From positions 1-64,000 of the forward strand of contig JACIXR010000004.1 in assembly GCA_014360495.1 (NCBI GenBank): 64,000 nucleotides of DNA. The letters run 5' to 3'. The notes beneath the pieces are model-generated. The model was not told where the DNA came from, did not search any database, and worked only from the letters and a program-made list of their open reading frames with translations. Below, one piece after another: positions 46,331-55,889 of the stretch. Position numbers and translations under genes: made by a program. This DNA is from a bacterium. Lineage in GTDB: Bacteria > Armatimonadota > JACIXR01. How positions within the stretch are numbered: the stretch's first letter is position 1; each line of letters starts with the position of its first letter.

Positions 46331-47893
46331 ATGCTAATCAAGTCTAAAATTGCGATTTTGTTCGTTATGTGTTTGGTTTATAATGCGTCCACCTTCTGCT
46401 CGCAGGAGAGGAGGGTTGTTGGAAGGTGGGATTTGATTGAATTCTCCCTGAAGAACGAGAAAATCTACGATAACCCCTTTCGCGATGTTGCTCTTATAGG
46501 GGAATTTAGGAATTTGAAGAGCGGAAGAGAGCTCAAAATTTACGGATTTTACGACGGTGGCTACATATGGAGAATAAGGTTTATGCCAGACGAAGAAGGG
46601 GAGTGGAAATACAAGATATATTTCTCCGATGGGTCAACTAAGCCGATTGAAGGTGTTTTCCTCTGTAAACAATCAAATATAAGAGGACCTCTGAGAATTT
46701 ATCCTCCAAATAGCATATGGTTTTGCACTGCTGATGGAACTCCGTTTTTCTTGTTTGCCTATGATATGGAGGAAGCAGATGTCGTTGCGGAGATGGGTAA
46801 ATTGGAGGAGACTTTGGACTTCGTTCAGAAGTTCGGTTTCAATGCAATCGTCGCTCCCCATTGTGGGTTTAGTGGAATCCCCGGGGTAGGCTATCGTGCA
46901 CCCTGGGTCAATACTGGAGATGGGTTTGACTTTTCCCGCTATGACCTTCGCTTCTGGAGGAATATGGACAGAGTTTTGTTCAGCTTGAAGAAGAGGAATA
47001 TGTATCTTATCCCAGCGAACATATTCGGTGGAACGAATGGAGTTCCCAGAATGCCCAAAGAGGAATGGGAAAACTTCGTGAGATATTGGACTGCTCGCTG
47101 GTCGGGTTTCTTTAATGCCACATTTCAACCCGTAACGGAGTGGGAGGAAGGTTTTAGCCCCGTTGAGGTTTTAGAAATCCTTGAGCTCATAAGAAAATAT
47201 GACCCCTGGCATAGGCTTCTAAGCGTCCACTCATGGAACTATAGCAAGAAGGCTTTGGAGATATGCTCATCTCCTTTTTACGATTATTTCACCCTTCAGG
47301 ATAAGTTGAGGGACTGGAATTATGATAAATATAAAGGGTTGATGGAGGAGATTCGGAGTGTGGTGAGGAAGCCGATACTGGCGCAGGAGTGTATTTGGGA
47401 AGGGGATGGCTATCAGGGAGAAGCGGGATTGGATGTGGCAAATCTCAGGAAAGCCTGCTGGACTATCCTGCTTAGCGGTGCTCACCTCTCCTATGGCGAC
47501 CAGGTGACCCCTCCGCGCGAGATAGGTAGAAACGGAGCGTTTTTCGGCAATTGGGGAAAGCTAATGGAGCCAGCGGGGCTTCTTTATCCTTATTTGAAGT
47601 TTATGTATCAAGTTTTAACTTCAGTTCCTTGGTGGAAGATGGAACCATATCCTCAAATAGAGGGTAAAAATGTGGTTTGTTTGGCATCAATTGATAAAAC
47701 CGTTTTTCTTGTTTATCTACCAGAGGGAGGAAATTTTGCTTTGGATTCCCTTTCTGGAGGATTTGAGGTAAGGTATTTTGACCCTGTGAAATGTAGGGAA
47801 GAAAGGAAGGAAAAAATAAGTGCAAAGGAAAAGAAACTGGCTATTAGGGTGGAGGGGGAAAAGGTATTAATAATTAGAAGAAGAGAAAAATAA
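46331..47893 (+). CDS. Secreted DUF5060/DUF4038 glycoside hydrolase-like protein
   Basis: 520 residues, signal peptide (about 1-22). Residues ~25-125 match DUF5060 (VVGRWDLIEFSL, YDNPFRDVALIGEF, GFYDGGYIWRIRFMPDEEGEW). A DUF4038-type barrel follows: IWFCTADGTPFFLFAYDMEEA, FNAIVAPHCGFSG, WTARWSGFFNATFQPVTEWEEG, and ILAQECIWEGDGYQGEAG, with Glu residues in positions where acid/base and nucleophile are expected. Related proteins include GH140 apiosidases. Substrate not predictable. Transcribed alone; it faces the opine-dehydrogenase-like gene. Confidence 0.85.
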   Translation: MLIKSKIAILFVMCLVYNASTFCSQERRVVGRWDLIEFSLKNEKIYDNPFRDVALIGEFRNLKSGRELKIYGFYDGGYIWRIRFMPDEEGEWKYKIYFSDGSTKPIEGVFLCKQSNIRGPLRIYPPNSIWFCTADGTPFFLFAYDMEEADVVAEMGKLEETLDFVQKFGFNAIVAPHCGFSGIPGVGYRAPWVNTGDGFDFSRYDLRFWRNMDRVLFSLKKRNMYLIPANIFGGTNGVPRMPKEEWENFVRYWTARWSGFFNATFQPVTEWEEGFSPVEVLEILELIRKYDPWHRLLSVHSWNYSKKALEICSSPFYDYFTLQDKLRDWNYDKYKGLMEEIRSVVRKPILAQECIWEGDGYQGEAGLDVANLRKACWTILLSGAHLSYGDQVTPPREIGRNGAFFGNWGKLMEPAGLLYPYLKFMYQVLTSVPWWKMEPYPQIEGKNVVCLASIDKTVFLVYLPEGGNFALDSLSGGFEVRYFDPVKCREERKEKISAKEKKLAIRVEGEKVLIIRRREK

Positions 47894-47937
47894 TGGGAAA
47901 GCGCTGTGATGGCTTTTTGTGAAAAACCTTTTGGTTC

Positions 47938-49056
47938 CTAATCTTCTCCTTCCAGAGCGAGCCTTCTTATCTCCCGAACTGAGCGACCCGCCAAGCCGAG
48001 CTTTTCCACTGTCCTTCCTTCCTCCCAAAAATCTCTTTTGAGGACCACGCAGGCGAGTTTGATAATCGTCTCTATCGTATCAACGGGAATTCCCAACATC
48101 CTTCCCAAAGATGCGATAGGGACAAGGCTCATCGGAACATCCTCGGTTATATAGCGATGCTCGAGCGTGGGAGGGGCTTTAATCCCATAGTAGCCCCTGT
48201 TATTATGGATTGCTTCAAAGAGGGATGAACCAGCAGCGTCATATGCGATGTAAAGCCATTCCCGTGCCGTCATGGGTCTTATGCCCAAAGCTTCCATAAC
48301 CTTGCATCTTTCCTCGTCAATTCTCTCCAATATGCTTGCTATTGCCGGTGTTACCCCCTCTATATAAAACTCGAAATCTCCGTGGGTTGATTCTATGCGA
48401 GATGCGTTAAGAACGGTTATAGCGGGATGGAAGACCGCCCCTATATTGTTAAGACTTGTTAGGAAGACATTCGCCTCGGGAACGAATTGTGGAAACGCAA
48501 CCCTTAAAGCTTTTATGACCTCTATAGTTCTATAAGCGGGGATAGCTGCAACAGGGATGCTGTTTTTTATGCGGAAGATGCGCACTTGTGCTGGATTGAT
48601 GTTGCGGGAGGCGAAAATGAATGTTTGAGCCTCCGCTACTATCACATTTGCCTTTACTCCCCTCTCTCTCAAGATTTGATAAACCTCCAATGCTCCAAAT
48701 GTCCTTCCCGGGTTCAGAACGATTATTTGTCCATCTTTGAGGTGGGGAGCCATCTGCTCGGCGATGAAACGATGACCATTTGCAGGGACGACGACTAAAA
48801 GTATATCGCTTCCCTCCATCGCCTCTTCAGCATTTGTAGTGACGATAGGAATCTCTCCGAATCCACGCAAATCGGGATGCATCTCCGAGCCAACTAACTC
48901 TATACCACCCATCAATTTTATCGGCTGGATGCGTGGTTCGCTGCGATTATAGAGGCGGACCTGGAATCCCTTCAAAGCCAAGTAGCCCGCCATCGCTTGT
49001 CCCCCGTTCCCTGCACCGAAAACCGTGAATATGGGTCTTCCCAATTCGTCAGGCAT
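47938..49056 (-). CDS. NAD(P)-dependent opine/octopine dehydrogenase-family protein
   Basis: 372 residues. The N-terminal Rossmann fold starts IFTVFGAGNGGQAMAGYLA (GxGxxG-type) and continues DILLVVVPANGHRFIAEQMAP. The C-terminal helical octopine-dehydrogenase domain contains NNIGAVFHPAITVLNASRIE, with the conserved catalytic His, and NNRGYYGIKAPPTLEHRYI. Family members reductively join an amino acid and a keto acid, or act in the reverse direction. Substrates unknown. The gene overlaps the translin-family gene by 8 bases, so translation is coupled. Confidence 0.9.
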   Translation of the reverse strand: MPDELGRPIFTVFGAGNGGQAMAGYLALKGFQVRLYNRSEPRIQPIKLMGGIELVGSEMHPDLRGFGEIPIVTTNAEEAMEGSDILLVVVPANGHRFIAEQMAPHLKDGQIIVLNPGRTFGALEVYQILRERGVKANVIVAEAQTFIFASRNINPAQVRIFRIKNSIPVAAIPAYRTIEVIKALRVAFPQFVPEANVFLTSLNNIGAVFHPAITVLNASRIESTHGDFEFYIEGVTPAIASILERIDEERCKVMEALGIRPMTAREWLYIAYDAAGSSLFEAIHNNRGYYGIKAPPTLEHRYITEDVPMSLVPIASLGRMLGIPVDTIETIIKLACVVLKRDFWEEGRTVEKLGLAGRSVREIRRLALEGED

Positions 49057-49690
49057 TTTCTTCCTCTCCTTTCTCCTCGTTGAAATTCTCCTCTATTAAT
49101 GGTAGGGTTACCATGGCGAGCGTCAAATCTCCCCTTGAGCGTTCCAAAACTCCCCTTACCATATCAACTGTTCGGCGGAGGTTTCCCGTTATCGCATCGG
49201 GATAAATTAGAGAGGATAGAAAGTAATAGACTTCTTCCATCAGACTGAGGAGCCATTCACATTCCTCAAGTTCCCCTCTTCTAATACAATCAAGCAGCAT
49301 CCTCCTCACCTCACCCATTGCTTCTCCGATTCCGTTTAGATAAGCGGTATACAAAACCCCCAATTCTTTTTGCTTTTGAATGGGTTTCTTCTGTTTAATT
49401 GAGAAGATGACGCTTGCCTCCACTAGTTCCTTTTCTGCGTCGTGAACGAAGCCCGAGTAGCGAAGGTCGGGATGCCTCTCCAAGAGGGAGACAAGCTCCC
49501 TATGTCTTTCCAAAGCATCGTTTAAAAGCTTTTCTGCCTCGGATAGCTCTCCTTGATGAAGAGCCCTTATGGAGAAGGCGGAATTCCTCGTTATCTCACG
49601 GGAAAGCTTGAGAGCTTCCTCTCTCGCTTTGTCCTTTTCATCAAGGATTTCCTTCGCCTCCGCCAGCAAATTCCGAAAGTCATATTTCAT
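49049..49690 (-). CDS. Translin-family RNA-binding protein
   Basis: 213 residues, all helical. It fits the translin/TRAX fold: SREITRNSAFSIRALHQGE (31-49), FVHDAEKELVEASVIFSI (81-98), YLNGIGEAMGEVRRMLLD (117-134), LMEEVYYFLSSLIYPDA (150-166), and NLRRTVDMVRGVLERSRGDLT (170-190). These are the family's conserved blocks, with GEVRR and the late RGD. Eukaryotic translin forms octameric shells with TRAX and cleaves small RNAs (C3PO); archaeal homologues form similar shells. TRAX uses a Glu/Glu/Asp site; E123, E127 and D188 here lie in corresponding blocks, but equivalence is not established. A GGAGG site precedes the ATG. First gene of a pair with the opine-dehydrogenase-like gene. Confidence 0.85.
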   Translation of the reverse strand: MKYDFRNLLAEAKEILDEKDKAREEALKLSREITRNSAFSIRALHQGELSEAEKLLNDALERHRELVSLLERHPDLRYSGFVHDAEKELVEASVIFSIKQKKPIQKQKELGVLYTAYLNGIGEAMGEVRRMLLDCIRRGELEECEWLLSLMEEVYYFLSSLIYPDAITGNLRRTVDMVRGVLERSRGDLTLAMVTLPLIEENFNEEKGEEENA

Positions 49691-49764
49691 TTTTGGAGCC
49701 TCCTTTGTTTATATTTTACATTTATGGGGAGAGAAATTCTACCTTATATTTGAAGAAATTACTA

Positions 49765-51027
49765 TTACTGAAGCTTTATGGGGAGGATGGGAATCTTGAA
49801 GCTTTTTCCTCTTTTGAGGGGATTATCTTTAATCAAGGGAATGCTTGAAGCGGGGGCGATAGTGGTCCTCCCGAATCGTTGGGCGAGGTCATCAATCACC
49901 TCGTAAAGTTTTGAAATCTTCTCCGCCCTTAATTGGCTATCAAATATATTTGGTTGGTAGGCGTTTTTGGAAAGCAAATCTGAGAGAATTACTCCCGTTT
50001 GGCGATATAGGGCTTCGTCCTCATATAGCTCCTCAAATGGTTGCCTCAAAAGAGGGAGTATCTCCACTGGATAGGCGGAAGGGGAGGAGAGCTTTATCTC
50101 CATTCCAACGCAGGAGTAATCCTGTTTGCGAAGGAAGAAGATAACCTTCTTTGCCAGAAGTTCGTATTTCCTCGCCTTGAAGCAGGCTTTCTCTAAGTTC
50201 ATAGATAGATGGGCGAAGACCAAGTTCTTATCGGCGGTGGGCGGGAAGGTGAGGGCTTTGCTGATAGATTTGTAAGAATCTTTTGGTTCTGGATTGACGG
50301 GATAGACGCTTACTCCCCGCAGCTCTAGCCAGATTTCATAAAAGGGCTTTGAGAAGTATTTCTTTATGAAGTTTTCCGATTTGCGAGCGTAGTCAAGGGC
50401 TGTTCTTATTCCGAGCTTCTCGCAGAAGGAGGCTGTATTGGGTCCTATCCCCCACACCTCGGAGATGGGCAAATCCTTGAGATAAAGATGAATCTCCCTT
50501 CCAGGGATAACTGTCAAGCCATCTGGCTTTTTCTGTTTGGAGGCGATTTTAGCTAGAACCTTGGTCAAGCTTATCCCCACGGAAACGGTTATGCCGAGCT
50601 CTTTCTTGATTGTCTCTTTTATGCGGAGACCGATTTCCTCATAGGAAGAATGAAGTGGTCTTCTCAAGCCTGTCAGGTCCACAAAAGCTTCGTCTATTGA
50701 GTATTCCTCAACGATGGGGGAGAAGCGACGCAAAATCTCAAAGATTCTCAGTGAGAAGATGCTGTATTTTTCGTAATCGGATTTAAGGATAACCACTTGG
50801 GGAAATTTCCTTTCCACTTCCTTTATCAGCATTCCTCTTTGCACGCCGAGCGCCTTCGCTTCGTAGCTCGCAGCGGTCACTATTCCCCTGTCCTTTCCCA
50901 CGACTATCGGTTTCCCTTTCAGGGAAGGATTCGTTGCCTGTTCACAGGAGGCGAAGAAGGCGTCTGCGTCTAAATGGAGAATCGCCCTTGGAAAGCCTTC
51001 AATGGAAATGGGTTGCTCATTATTCAT
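49765..51027 (-). CDS. Y-family DNA polymerase, UmuC-like
   Basis: 420 residues, a length close to UmuC. Palm motifs: ILHLDADAFFASCEQA (first metal Asp), GIVTAASYEAKALGVQRGM, and EEYSIDEAFVDLTG (Ser-Ile-Asp-Glu, second metal site). Then the HhH region ISEVWGIGPNTASFCEKLGI and a little-finger domain (YKSISKALTFP). It copies damaged DNA. The ATG overlaps the stop of a UmuD-like gene (ATGA), so the pair resembles umuDC rather than a lone dinB. A clamp-binding motif near the C terminus was not clearly seen. Confidence 0.93.
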   Translation of the reverse strand: MNNEQPISIEGFPRAILHLDADAFFASCEQATNPSLKGKPIVVGKDRGIVTAASYEAKALGVQRGMLIKEVERKFPQVVILKSDYEKYSIFSLRIFEILRRFSPIVEEYSIDEAFVDLTGLRRPLHSSYEEIGLRIKETIKKELGITVSVGISLTKVLAKIASKQKKPDGLTVIPGREIHLYLKDLPISEVWGIGPNTASFCEKLGIRTALDYARKSENFIKKYFSKPFYEIWLELRGVSVYPVNPEPKDSYKSISKALTFPPTADKNLVFAHLSMNLEKACFKARKYELLAKKVIFFLRKQDYSCVGMEIKLSSPSAYPVEILPLLRQPFEELYEDEALYRQTGVILSDLLSKNAYQPNIFDSQLRAEKISKLYEVIDDLAQRFGRTTIAPASSIPLIKDNPLKRGKSFKIPILPIKLQ

Positions 51028-51464
51028 CTATATTTCCTCACCACTCCTATTACGACTCCGAAGATATTGAGACTTTCGGTTGGTTTGATTGGAGGATAGC
51101 GTGGGTTGGCTGGGACGAGGAGTATCTCTCCCCTTTGTTTGCGGAAATACTTCATCGTCCATTCGCCATCTACTTCTGCAATGACGATATCGCCGTTTTT
51201 GGGAGCAAGGCTCCTATCAACTAAGACGAAATCGCCGGGCAATATACCCGCCTCTATCATTGATTCGCCATAGACTTTAACGAGAAATGTGGAGGTAGGA
51301 TTTCTTATGAGCCATTCTTCTAGGGAGATGTTTTCAAAAAGTTCCTCCTCCGCTGGGGAGGGGAAACCAGCGGTTATATCTCCGACGAACTTTAACTCAA
51401 CCTTTTCCTCTTCCTGCTTTATTGATATGGGTTGAGCATCTGCTATTTCCTTCCTTGAAGGCAT
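51024..51464 (-). CDS. umuD: UmuD-like S24 self-cleaving protein
   Basis: 146 residues. It lacks the HTH domain of LexA. The self-cleavage site is Ala-Gly in ITAGFPSPAEEEL, the nucleophile Ser in YGESMIEAG, and the general-base Lys in EWTMKYF. The C-terminal FGVVIGVVRKYR matches UmuD closely. After RecA-aided cleavage, UmuD' joins UmuC to form the translesion polymerase. I set the start at the ATG at 51464 (AAAGGAG 8 bases before it); the longer frame starts at a TTG at 51491. No clear LexA box was found upstream, so SOS control is plausible but not shown. Confidence 0.92.
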   Translation of the reverse strand: MPSRKEIADAQPISIKQEEEKVELKFVGDITAGFPSPAEEELFENISLEEWLIRNPTSTFLVKVYGESMIEAGILPGDFVLVDRSLAPKNGDIVIAEVDGEWTMKYFRKQRGEILLVPANPRYPPIKPTESLNIFGVVIGVVRKYR

Positions 51465-51496
51465 AGCCTCAGCTCCTTTAGGGGGAATCAATATCT

Positions 51497-51526
51497 ATTT
51501 TGCTTTTGGGTTTGGGTTGTTGTCAA
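51497..51526 (-). promoter_or_regulatory. Putative promoter of umuDC
   Basis: On the minus strand: TTGACA (51521-51526), 18-base spacer, CAAAAT (51497-51502), then a leader of about 30 bases with AAAGGAG. It directly adjoins the outer end of the repeat at 51530. Confidence 0.45.
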
Positions 51527-51529
51527 TAC

Positions 51530-51870
51530 ATTTTTTGTCATTGCTGGCATGGGTAAAGATTTTTGAAAAATAAATAAATCGTTATGAAGGAAATGTTAAA
51601 AAATTTGAATTGATAGCATAAGGGGGGATTTATAATAACGAAAAACAAAATGTTTCATATAAAAATCTATATCCAAAGACGCGAGTCCGACAAAGGAGGA
51701 CCTGGCAATTGCATTCATTCTCTATGATTAAATACGAGATTGCCACGCCTTCTGCGAAGCAGAAGGCTCGCAATGACAATGGGGGTTCTTATCCCGCTAC
51801 GGAAGGAATTGTCGCTAAAACCTATACCCATAGATGCGAGCGATAGCGAAGCAATCTCTTTTTTGATTGT
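51530..51870 (+). repeat. Long dispersed repeat, copy 2 (left arm of an inverted pair)
   Basis: It starts TTTTTGTCATTGCTGGCATG at 51530, continues with ATAACGAAAA near 51636 and CATATAAAAATCTA near 51658, then the flank-hairpin unit at 51736-51777 (GAGATTGCCACG, hairpin, CTCGCAATGAC), and ends in GCGAAGCAATCTC. Read in reverse, 56345 down to about 55990 shows the same segments in the same order with divergence. The second half is nearly identical to 1-160. The 51465-51899 gap holds no gene. Confidence 0.85.
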
Positions 51871-51899
51871 TTCGGCTTCCTTATCTAAAGCCTACAAAC

Positions 51900-52958
51900 C
51901 TATGGTTGGAAGCGAAAGTAGGCGATATCTCCGTCCTTCATCACATAACTTTTCCCTTCAATCCTCACGATTCCCTTTTCTTTCGCAGTAGCCCAAGAAC
52001 CCACCTTGACAAGCTCATCAAAGGATATAACTTCTGCTTTAACGAACCCTTTCTGGATGTCTGAATGAATCTTCCCCGCCGCCTCCCAAGCCGTCGTCCC
52101 TTCCTTGATTGGCCAAGCTCTTAATTCCTTTCCCACACCCGTATAAAAAGTAATCAACCCCAACATGCGATAGCATTCCTTCAAAATCTTCACAAGCCCT
52201 GTTTCCTTGATGCCCATCATCTCAAGGTATTCCTTTCTTTCCTCGGGAGAGAAGGCGAGGATATCCGCTTCCAATTTGGCGCATATGGGTATGGCTTGAA
52301 ATCCATCAATCTCCGTCATCTCGCCCTTCACAATCTGTTCCTCATCCATATTGGCTACTATTAAGCAGGGCTTGGAGGTTAAGAGGAAAAGACCGGAAAT
52401 CACTTCTTTCGCCTTCTCATATGCGTTGAAGGTGATAGCCCAATTCCCTTTCCCTATATGCTCCTTGAGGAGTTCCAAGACTCTCAATTCCTCCCTTTCC
52501 TTCTCGCCTGGTTTCTTCCTTATCCTTTCTATCCTCCTCTCTATGGTTTCCAAATCGGCGTAAAGAAGCTCGGTATTTATTATCTCAAAATCCCTTTTGG
52601 GGTCTATCGTTCCCTCAATATGGGGGATTTGGGGGTCGGAGAAGAATCTTATTATGTGAACTATAGCGTCCACCTCTCTCAATTGGGCGAGAAACTGATT
52701 TCCCAATCCTTCACCCTCGTGTGCCCCCTTCACCAAGCCGGCTACATCAACGAACTCAATTGTTGCTGGCTTAACCACCTCCTGAGAGAATATTTTCGCC
52801 AGCACATCAAGACGCTCATCAGGGATTGGGACGATTGCCCTATTTGGGTCTATTGTTGTGAAAGGGTAGGGGGCAGCTTCAGCGGATGATTGAGTTAGGG
52901 CGTTGAAAAAGGTCGTTTTCCCCGCGTTCGGCAAACCCACTATCCCCACTCTTAACAT
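51900..52958 (-). CDS. ychF: Redox-regulated ATPase/GTPase YchF (OLA1 family)
   Basis: 352 residues. G1 GLPNAGKTTFFNALT, switch region YPFTTIDPNRAIVPIPDERLD, G3 DVAGLVKGAHEGEGLGNQFL, and the unusual G4 NMDEE that gives YchF ATP preference. A coiled-coil part (about 130-175) and the C-terminal TGS domain with TFYTGVGKELRAWPI and GDIAYFRF follow. It binds ribosomes and takes part in stress responses. It starts 7 bases after uvrA and is probably co-transcribed with it. Confidence 0.96.
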   Translation of the reverse strand: MLRVGIVGLPNAGKTTFFNALTQSSAEAAPYPFTTIDPNRAIVPIPDERLDVLAKIFSQEVVKPATIEFVDVAGLVKGAHEGEGLGNQFLAQLREVDAIVHIIRFFSDPQIPHIEGTIDPKRDFEIINTELLYADLETIERRIERIRKKPGEKEREELRVLELLKEHIGKGNWAITFNAYEKAKEVISGLFLLTSKPCLIVANMDEEQIVKGEMTEIDGFQAIPICAKLEADILAFSPEERKEYLEMMGIKETGLVKILKECYRMLGLITFYTGVGKELRAWPIKEGTTAWEAAGKIHSDIQKGFVKAEVISFDELVKVGSWATAKEKGIVRIEGKSYVMKDGDIAYFRFQP

Positions 52959-52965
52959 AATTCCC

Positions 52966-55818
52966 TCAACTCGTTGAGACCGCTACTTCCTCTTTGAGGA
53001 GGACTTTCTTAAGGAACTGTCCAGTATAGGAGATGGGGTTCTTGATTATCTCCTCAGGTGGACCTTCGGCGATTATATAGCCTCCCTGCTCACCACCCTC
53101 GGGACCGAGGTCAATTATCCAATCAGCCGTCTTTATCACTTCCAGGTTATGCTCTATGATTAGCACTGTATTCCCTCTATCAACCAAGCGATGGAGGATA
53201 TTAAGGAGTTTCTCCACATCGGCGAAGTGGAGTCCTGTGGTGGGTTCATCCAATATGTAGAGAGTTCTTCCCGTAGCCTTGCGAGATAACTCCGTTGCCA
53301 GCTTTACCCTCTGCGCTTCCCCGCCCGAGAGGGTAGTTGCTGGCTGACCCAACCTAATATAGCCGAGCCCCACATCGTAGAGTGTTTCCAGCTTCTTCCT
53401 GATGGGCTCTATGTTGCGGAAGAAGTGAAGGGCTTCCTCAACCGTCATATCCAAGACATCGGCAATCGTCTTTCCCTTGTATTTTATCTCCAAAGTTTCC
53501 CTATTGTACCTCTTCCCCTTGCACTCCTCGCACCTCACATAAACATCAGGAAGGAATTGCATTTCCACCTTTATATATCCGTCGCCCTTGCAAGCCTCAC
53601 ATCTTCCACCCTTGACATTGAAGGAGAAGCGTCCTGGCTTATATCCCCTCGCTTTCGCCTCCGGGAGTTGGGCGAATAGCTGGCGTATCAAGTCAAAGAC
53701 GCCAGTATAAGTGGCGGGATTGGAGCGGGGAGTTCTCCCTATGGGTGATTGGTCTATGTTAATCACCTTGTCTAATTCCTCCAATCCCTCAACTCCTTTA
53801 TATTCGCCCGTGGGAAGCCTCGTTCCATAGAGGTGATTGGAGACGACGGGGTAAACTATCTCCTCTAATAGAGTGCTTTTGCCCGAACCGGAAACGCCAG
53901 TTATGGCGACGAAAAGACCCAAAGGAATCTTCACATCTATGCCCTTCAAGTTGTATTTCTTCGCTCCCTTTATAATTAACCATTTCCCCTTGGGTTTTCT
54001 CCTCGTTTTGGGGACGGGAATCCTCCTCGCCCCTGAGAGATATTGTCCCGTTATTGAGCGGGGTTCCTTTATTACATCCTCCAGGGTGCCCGATACCACG
54101 ACATATCCGCCATGCTCTCCCGCCCCAGGTCCCAAATCTATAATCCAGTCAGCTGTTCTTATCGTTTCCTCGTCGTGCTCAACTACAATCACCGTGTTTC
54201 CAAGGTCCCTCAATTTGATGAGGGTATCAAGAAGGCGCCTATTATCTCTGGGATGAAGACCAATGGATGGCTCATCAAGGATATAAATCACCCCCATTAA
54301 TCCCGAGCCAATTTGGGTAGCAAGCCGAATCCTCTGCGCCTCCCCTCCCGCTAATGTGTTTGCCGGTCGCTCCAGGGTAAGATAGCCCAGTCCAACATCC
54401 TTGAGGAACCCTAAGCGAGCCAAAATTTCCTTTAAAATTGGCTGAGCTATTATCTTCTCCTTCTCGCTCAATTGCTCGGGAAGTGAGGCAAAGAACTTGT
54501 ATGCCTCATCAACGGAGAGAAGGGTGACCTCATATATATTCTTCCCCGCAACCTTTACAGCGAGGCTTTCCTTCTTCAACCTTTTACCCTCGCAATCCGG
54601 GCAGACATGGGTTGCCATAAATTGCGCCACTTCCTCCTTGACCCGCTCCGAGGTGCTATATCTCAGCTTCTCTTCAAGCATCTCCTTTATTCCCCTAAAA
54701 TGCGTCCAATACTCCCTCTCGTAGCCTCGCCAGTTAACATAGGAAATGAAGACCGGTCTATTCGTGCCATAAAATAACATCTCTCTTATTTCAGGAGGAA
54801 GCTTCTTTATCGGCTCGTGGAGGCTGAAGCCATATTCCTCCGCAAGGCTTCTTATGATGGCGGGATAATACTCGCTATAGAACTTCCTAAGGGGGATTAT
54901 CCCGCCCTCCGCTATGCTCTTATCGTAATCAAAGACCAGGTCGGGAGAGAAATCGGTGACATAGCCCAAGCCGTGGCAAGTGGGGCAGGCGCCATAGGGG
55001 GAGTTGAAGGAAAACTTTCTCGGCTCCAGTTCGCCCATACTGAATCCGCAAATCGGACAGGCGAATTCCTCTGAGAAATAGAGCTCTTCCCCGTCCATCA
55101 CGCTGACTATCACCTGTCCCTTGCCCATCTTCAAAGCCGTCTCAAGGGAATCGGTTAATCTTCCCTTTATCCCTTCCCTCAAGACTATCCTGTCAACAAT
55201 CACCTCAATGTGATGGATTTTGTATTTATCAAGTAGGGGGATTTCCTCCTCGGCGAGATTTAGCATCTGCCCATCTACCCTTACCCTTGTGAAGCCTTCC
55301 CTTTTTATCTCCTCAAGGAGGGATTTATATTCTCCCTTGCGTCCCTTAACGATGGGGGCAAGGACGAGAATCCTTGTTCCTTCTGGGAGGTTGAGGATTT
55401 GGTCTGTTATCTGCTGAACCGTTTGCCTTTCTATTTTGACTCCGCAATTCGGACAATAGGGGACGCCGATGCGGGCGAAGAGGAGGCGGAGGTAGTCATA
55501 TATCTCGGTGACGGTTCCGACCGTTGAGCGGGGATTACGCGGTGCGGATTTCTGGTCTATGGAGATCGCGGGGGATAAGCCATCAATGAAATCAACATCG
55601 GGCTTATCCATCTGCTCAAGGAACTGGCGGGCGTATGCTGATAGGCTCTCAACATATCTTCTTTGCCCTTCGGCGTAGATTGTATCAAAGGCTAGGGAGG
55701 ATTTCCCCGAACCAGATAAACCCGTAATAACGACTAACTTATCCCGGGGAATCTCCAGATTGATGTTCTTGAGATTATGTTGCCTTGCGCCTCTGATGAT
55801 AATCTTGTCCTGGGGCAT
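52966..55818 (-). CDS. uvrA: Excinuclease ABC subunit UvrA
   Basis: 950 residues, normal length. It recognises DNA damage for nucleotide excision repair. Two ABC ATPase modules: Walker [13 protein letters not shown] near 30 and [13 protein letters not shown] near 640; signatures [19 protein letters not shown] and [17 protein letters not shown]; Walker [15 protein letters not shown] and [14 protein letters not shown]. Zinc modules: CPNCG, CPICG with CPTCHG, CPDCEG, and the C-terminal [14 protein letters not shown] with CEECKGKRY. Start ATG without a strong ribosome binding site. The gene pair uvrA-ychF is bracketed by inverted repeats. Confidence 0.97.
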   Translation of the reverse strand: MPQDKIIIRGARQHNLKNINLEIPRDKLVVITGLSGSGKSSLAFDTIYAEGQRRYVESLSAYARQFLEQMDKPDVDFIDGLSPAISIDQKSAPRNPRSTVGTVTEIYDYLRLLFARIGVPYCPNCGVKIERQTVQQITDQILNLPEGTRILVLAPIVKGRKGEYKSLLEEIKREGFTRVRVDGQMLNLAEEEIPLLDKYKIHHIEVIVDRIVLREGIKGRLTDSLETALKMGKGQVIVSVMDGEELYFSEEFACPICGFSMGELEPRKFSFNSPYGACPTCHGLGYVTDFSPDLVFDYDKSIAEGGIIPLRKFYSEYYPAIIRSLAEEYGFSLHEPIKKLPPEIREMLFYGTNRPVFISYVNWRGYEREYWTHFRGIKEMLEEKLRYSTSERVKEEVAQFMATHVCPDCEGKRLKKESLAVKVAGKNIYEVTLLSVDEAYKFFASLPEQLSEKEKIIAQPILKEILARLGFLKDVGLGYLTLERPANTLAGGEAQRIRLATQIGSGLMGVIYILDEPSIGLHPRDNRRLLDTLIKLRDLGNTVIVVEHDEETIRTADWIIDLGPGAGEHGGYVVVSGTLEDVIKEPRSITGQYLSGARRIPVPKTRRKPKGKWLIIKGAKKYNLKGIDVKIPLGLFVAITGVSGSGKSTLLEEIVYPVVSNHLYGTRLPTGEYKGVEGLEELDKVINIDQSPIGRTPRSNPATYTGVFDLIRQLFAQLPEAKARGYKPGRFSFNVKGGRCEACKGDGYIKVEMQFLPDVYVRCEECKGKRYNRETLEIKYKGKTIADVLDMTVEEALHFFRNIEPIRKKLETLYDVGLGYIRLGQPATTLSGGEAQRVKLATELSRKATGRTLYILDEPTTGLHFADVEKLLNILHRLVDRGNTVLIIEHNLEVIKTADWIIDLGPEGGEQGGYIIAEGPPEEIIKNPISYTGQFLKKVLLKEEVAVSTS

Positions 55819-55835
55819 GGGTTCTCTTTAAATTG

Positions 55836-55863
55836 ATTTTAGCGAGGGGAAGATAAAAGTCAA
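55836..55863 (-). promoter_or_regulatory. Putative promoter of uvrA-ychF
   Basis: On the minus strand: TTGACT (55858-55863), 16-base spacer, TAAAAT (55836-55841), then 17 bases to the ATG. No LexA-type palindrome was seen over it. Confidence 0.55.
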
Positions 55864-55889
55864 GATAGTGGTAATCCATCGTAGAGGGA

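Noticed and set aside
46673-47128. 151-codon minus-strand frame inside the DUF5060/DUF4038 gene
   Set aside because: Antisense shadow; the plus-strand protein has family motifs throughout.
47894-47937. Possible terminator after the DUF5060/DUF4038 gene
   Set aside because: Only a weak AAAGC/GCTTT pairing is visible; not stable enough to call.
52458-52889. 143-codon plus-strand frame inside ychF
   Set aside because: Antisense shadow of ychF, which has all its GTPase motifs in frame.
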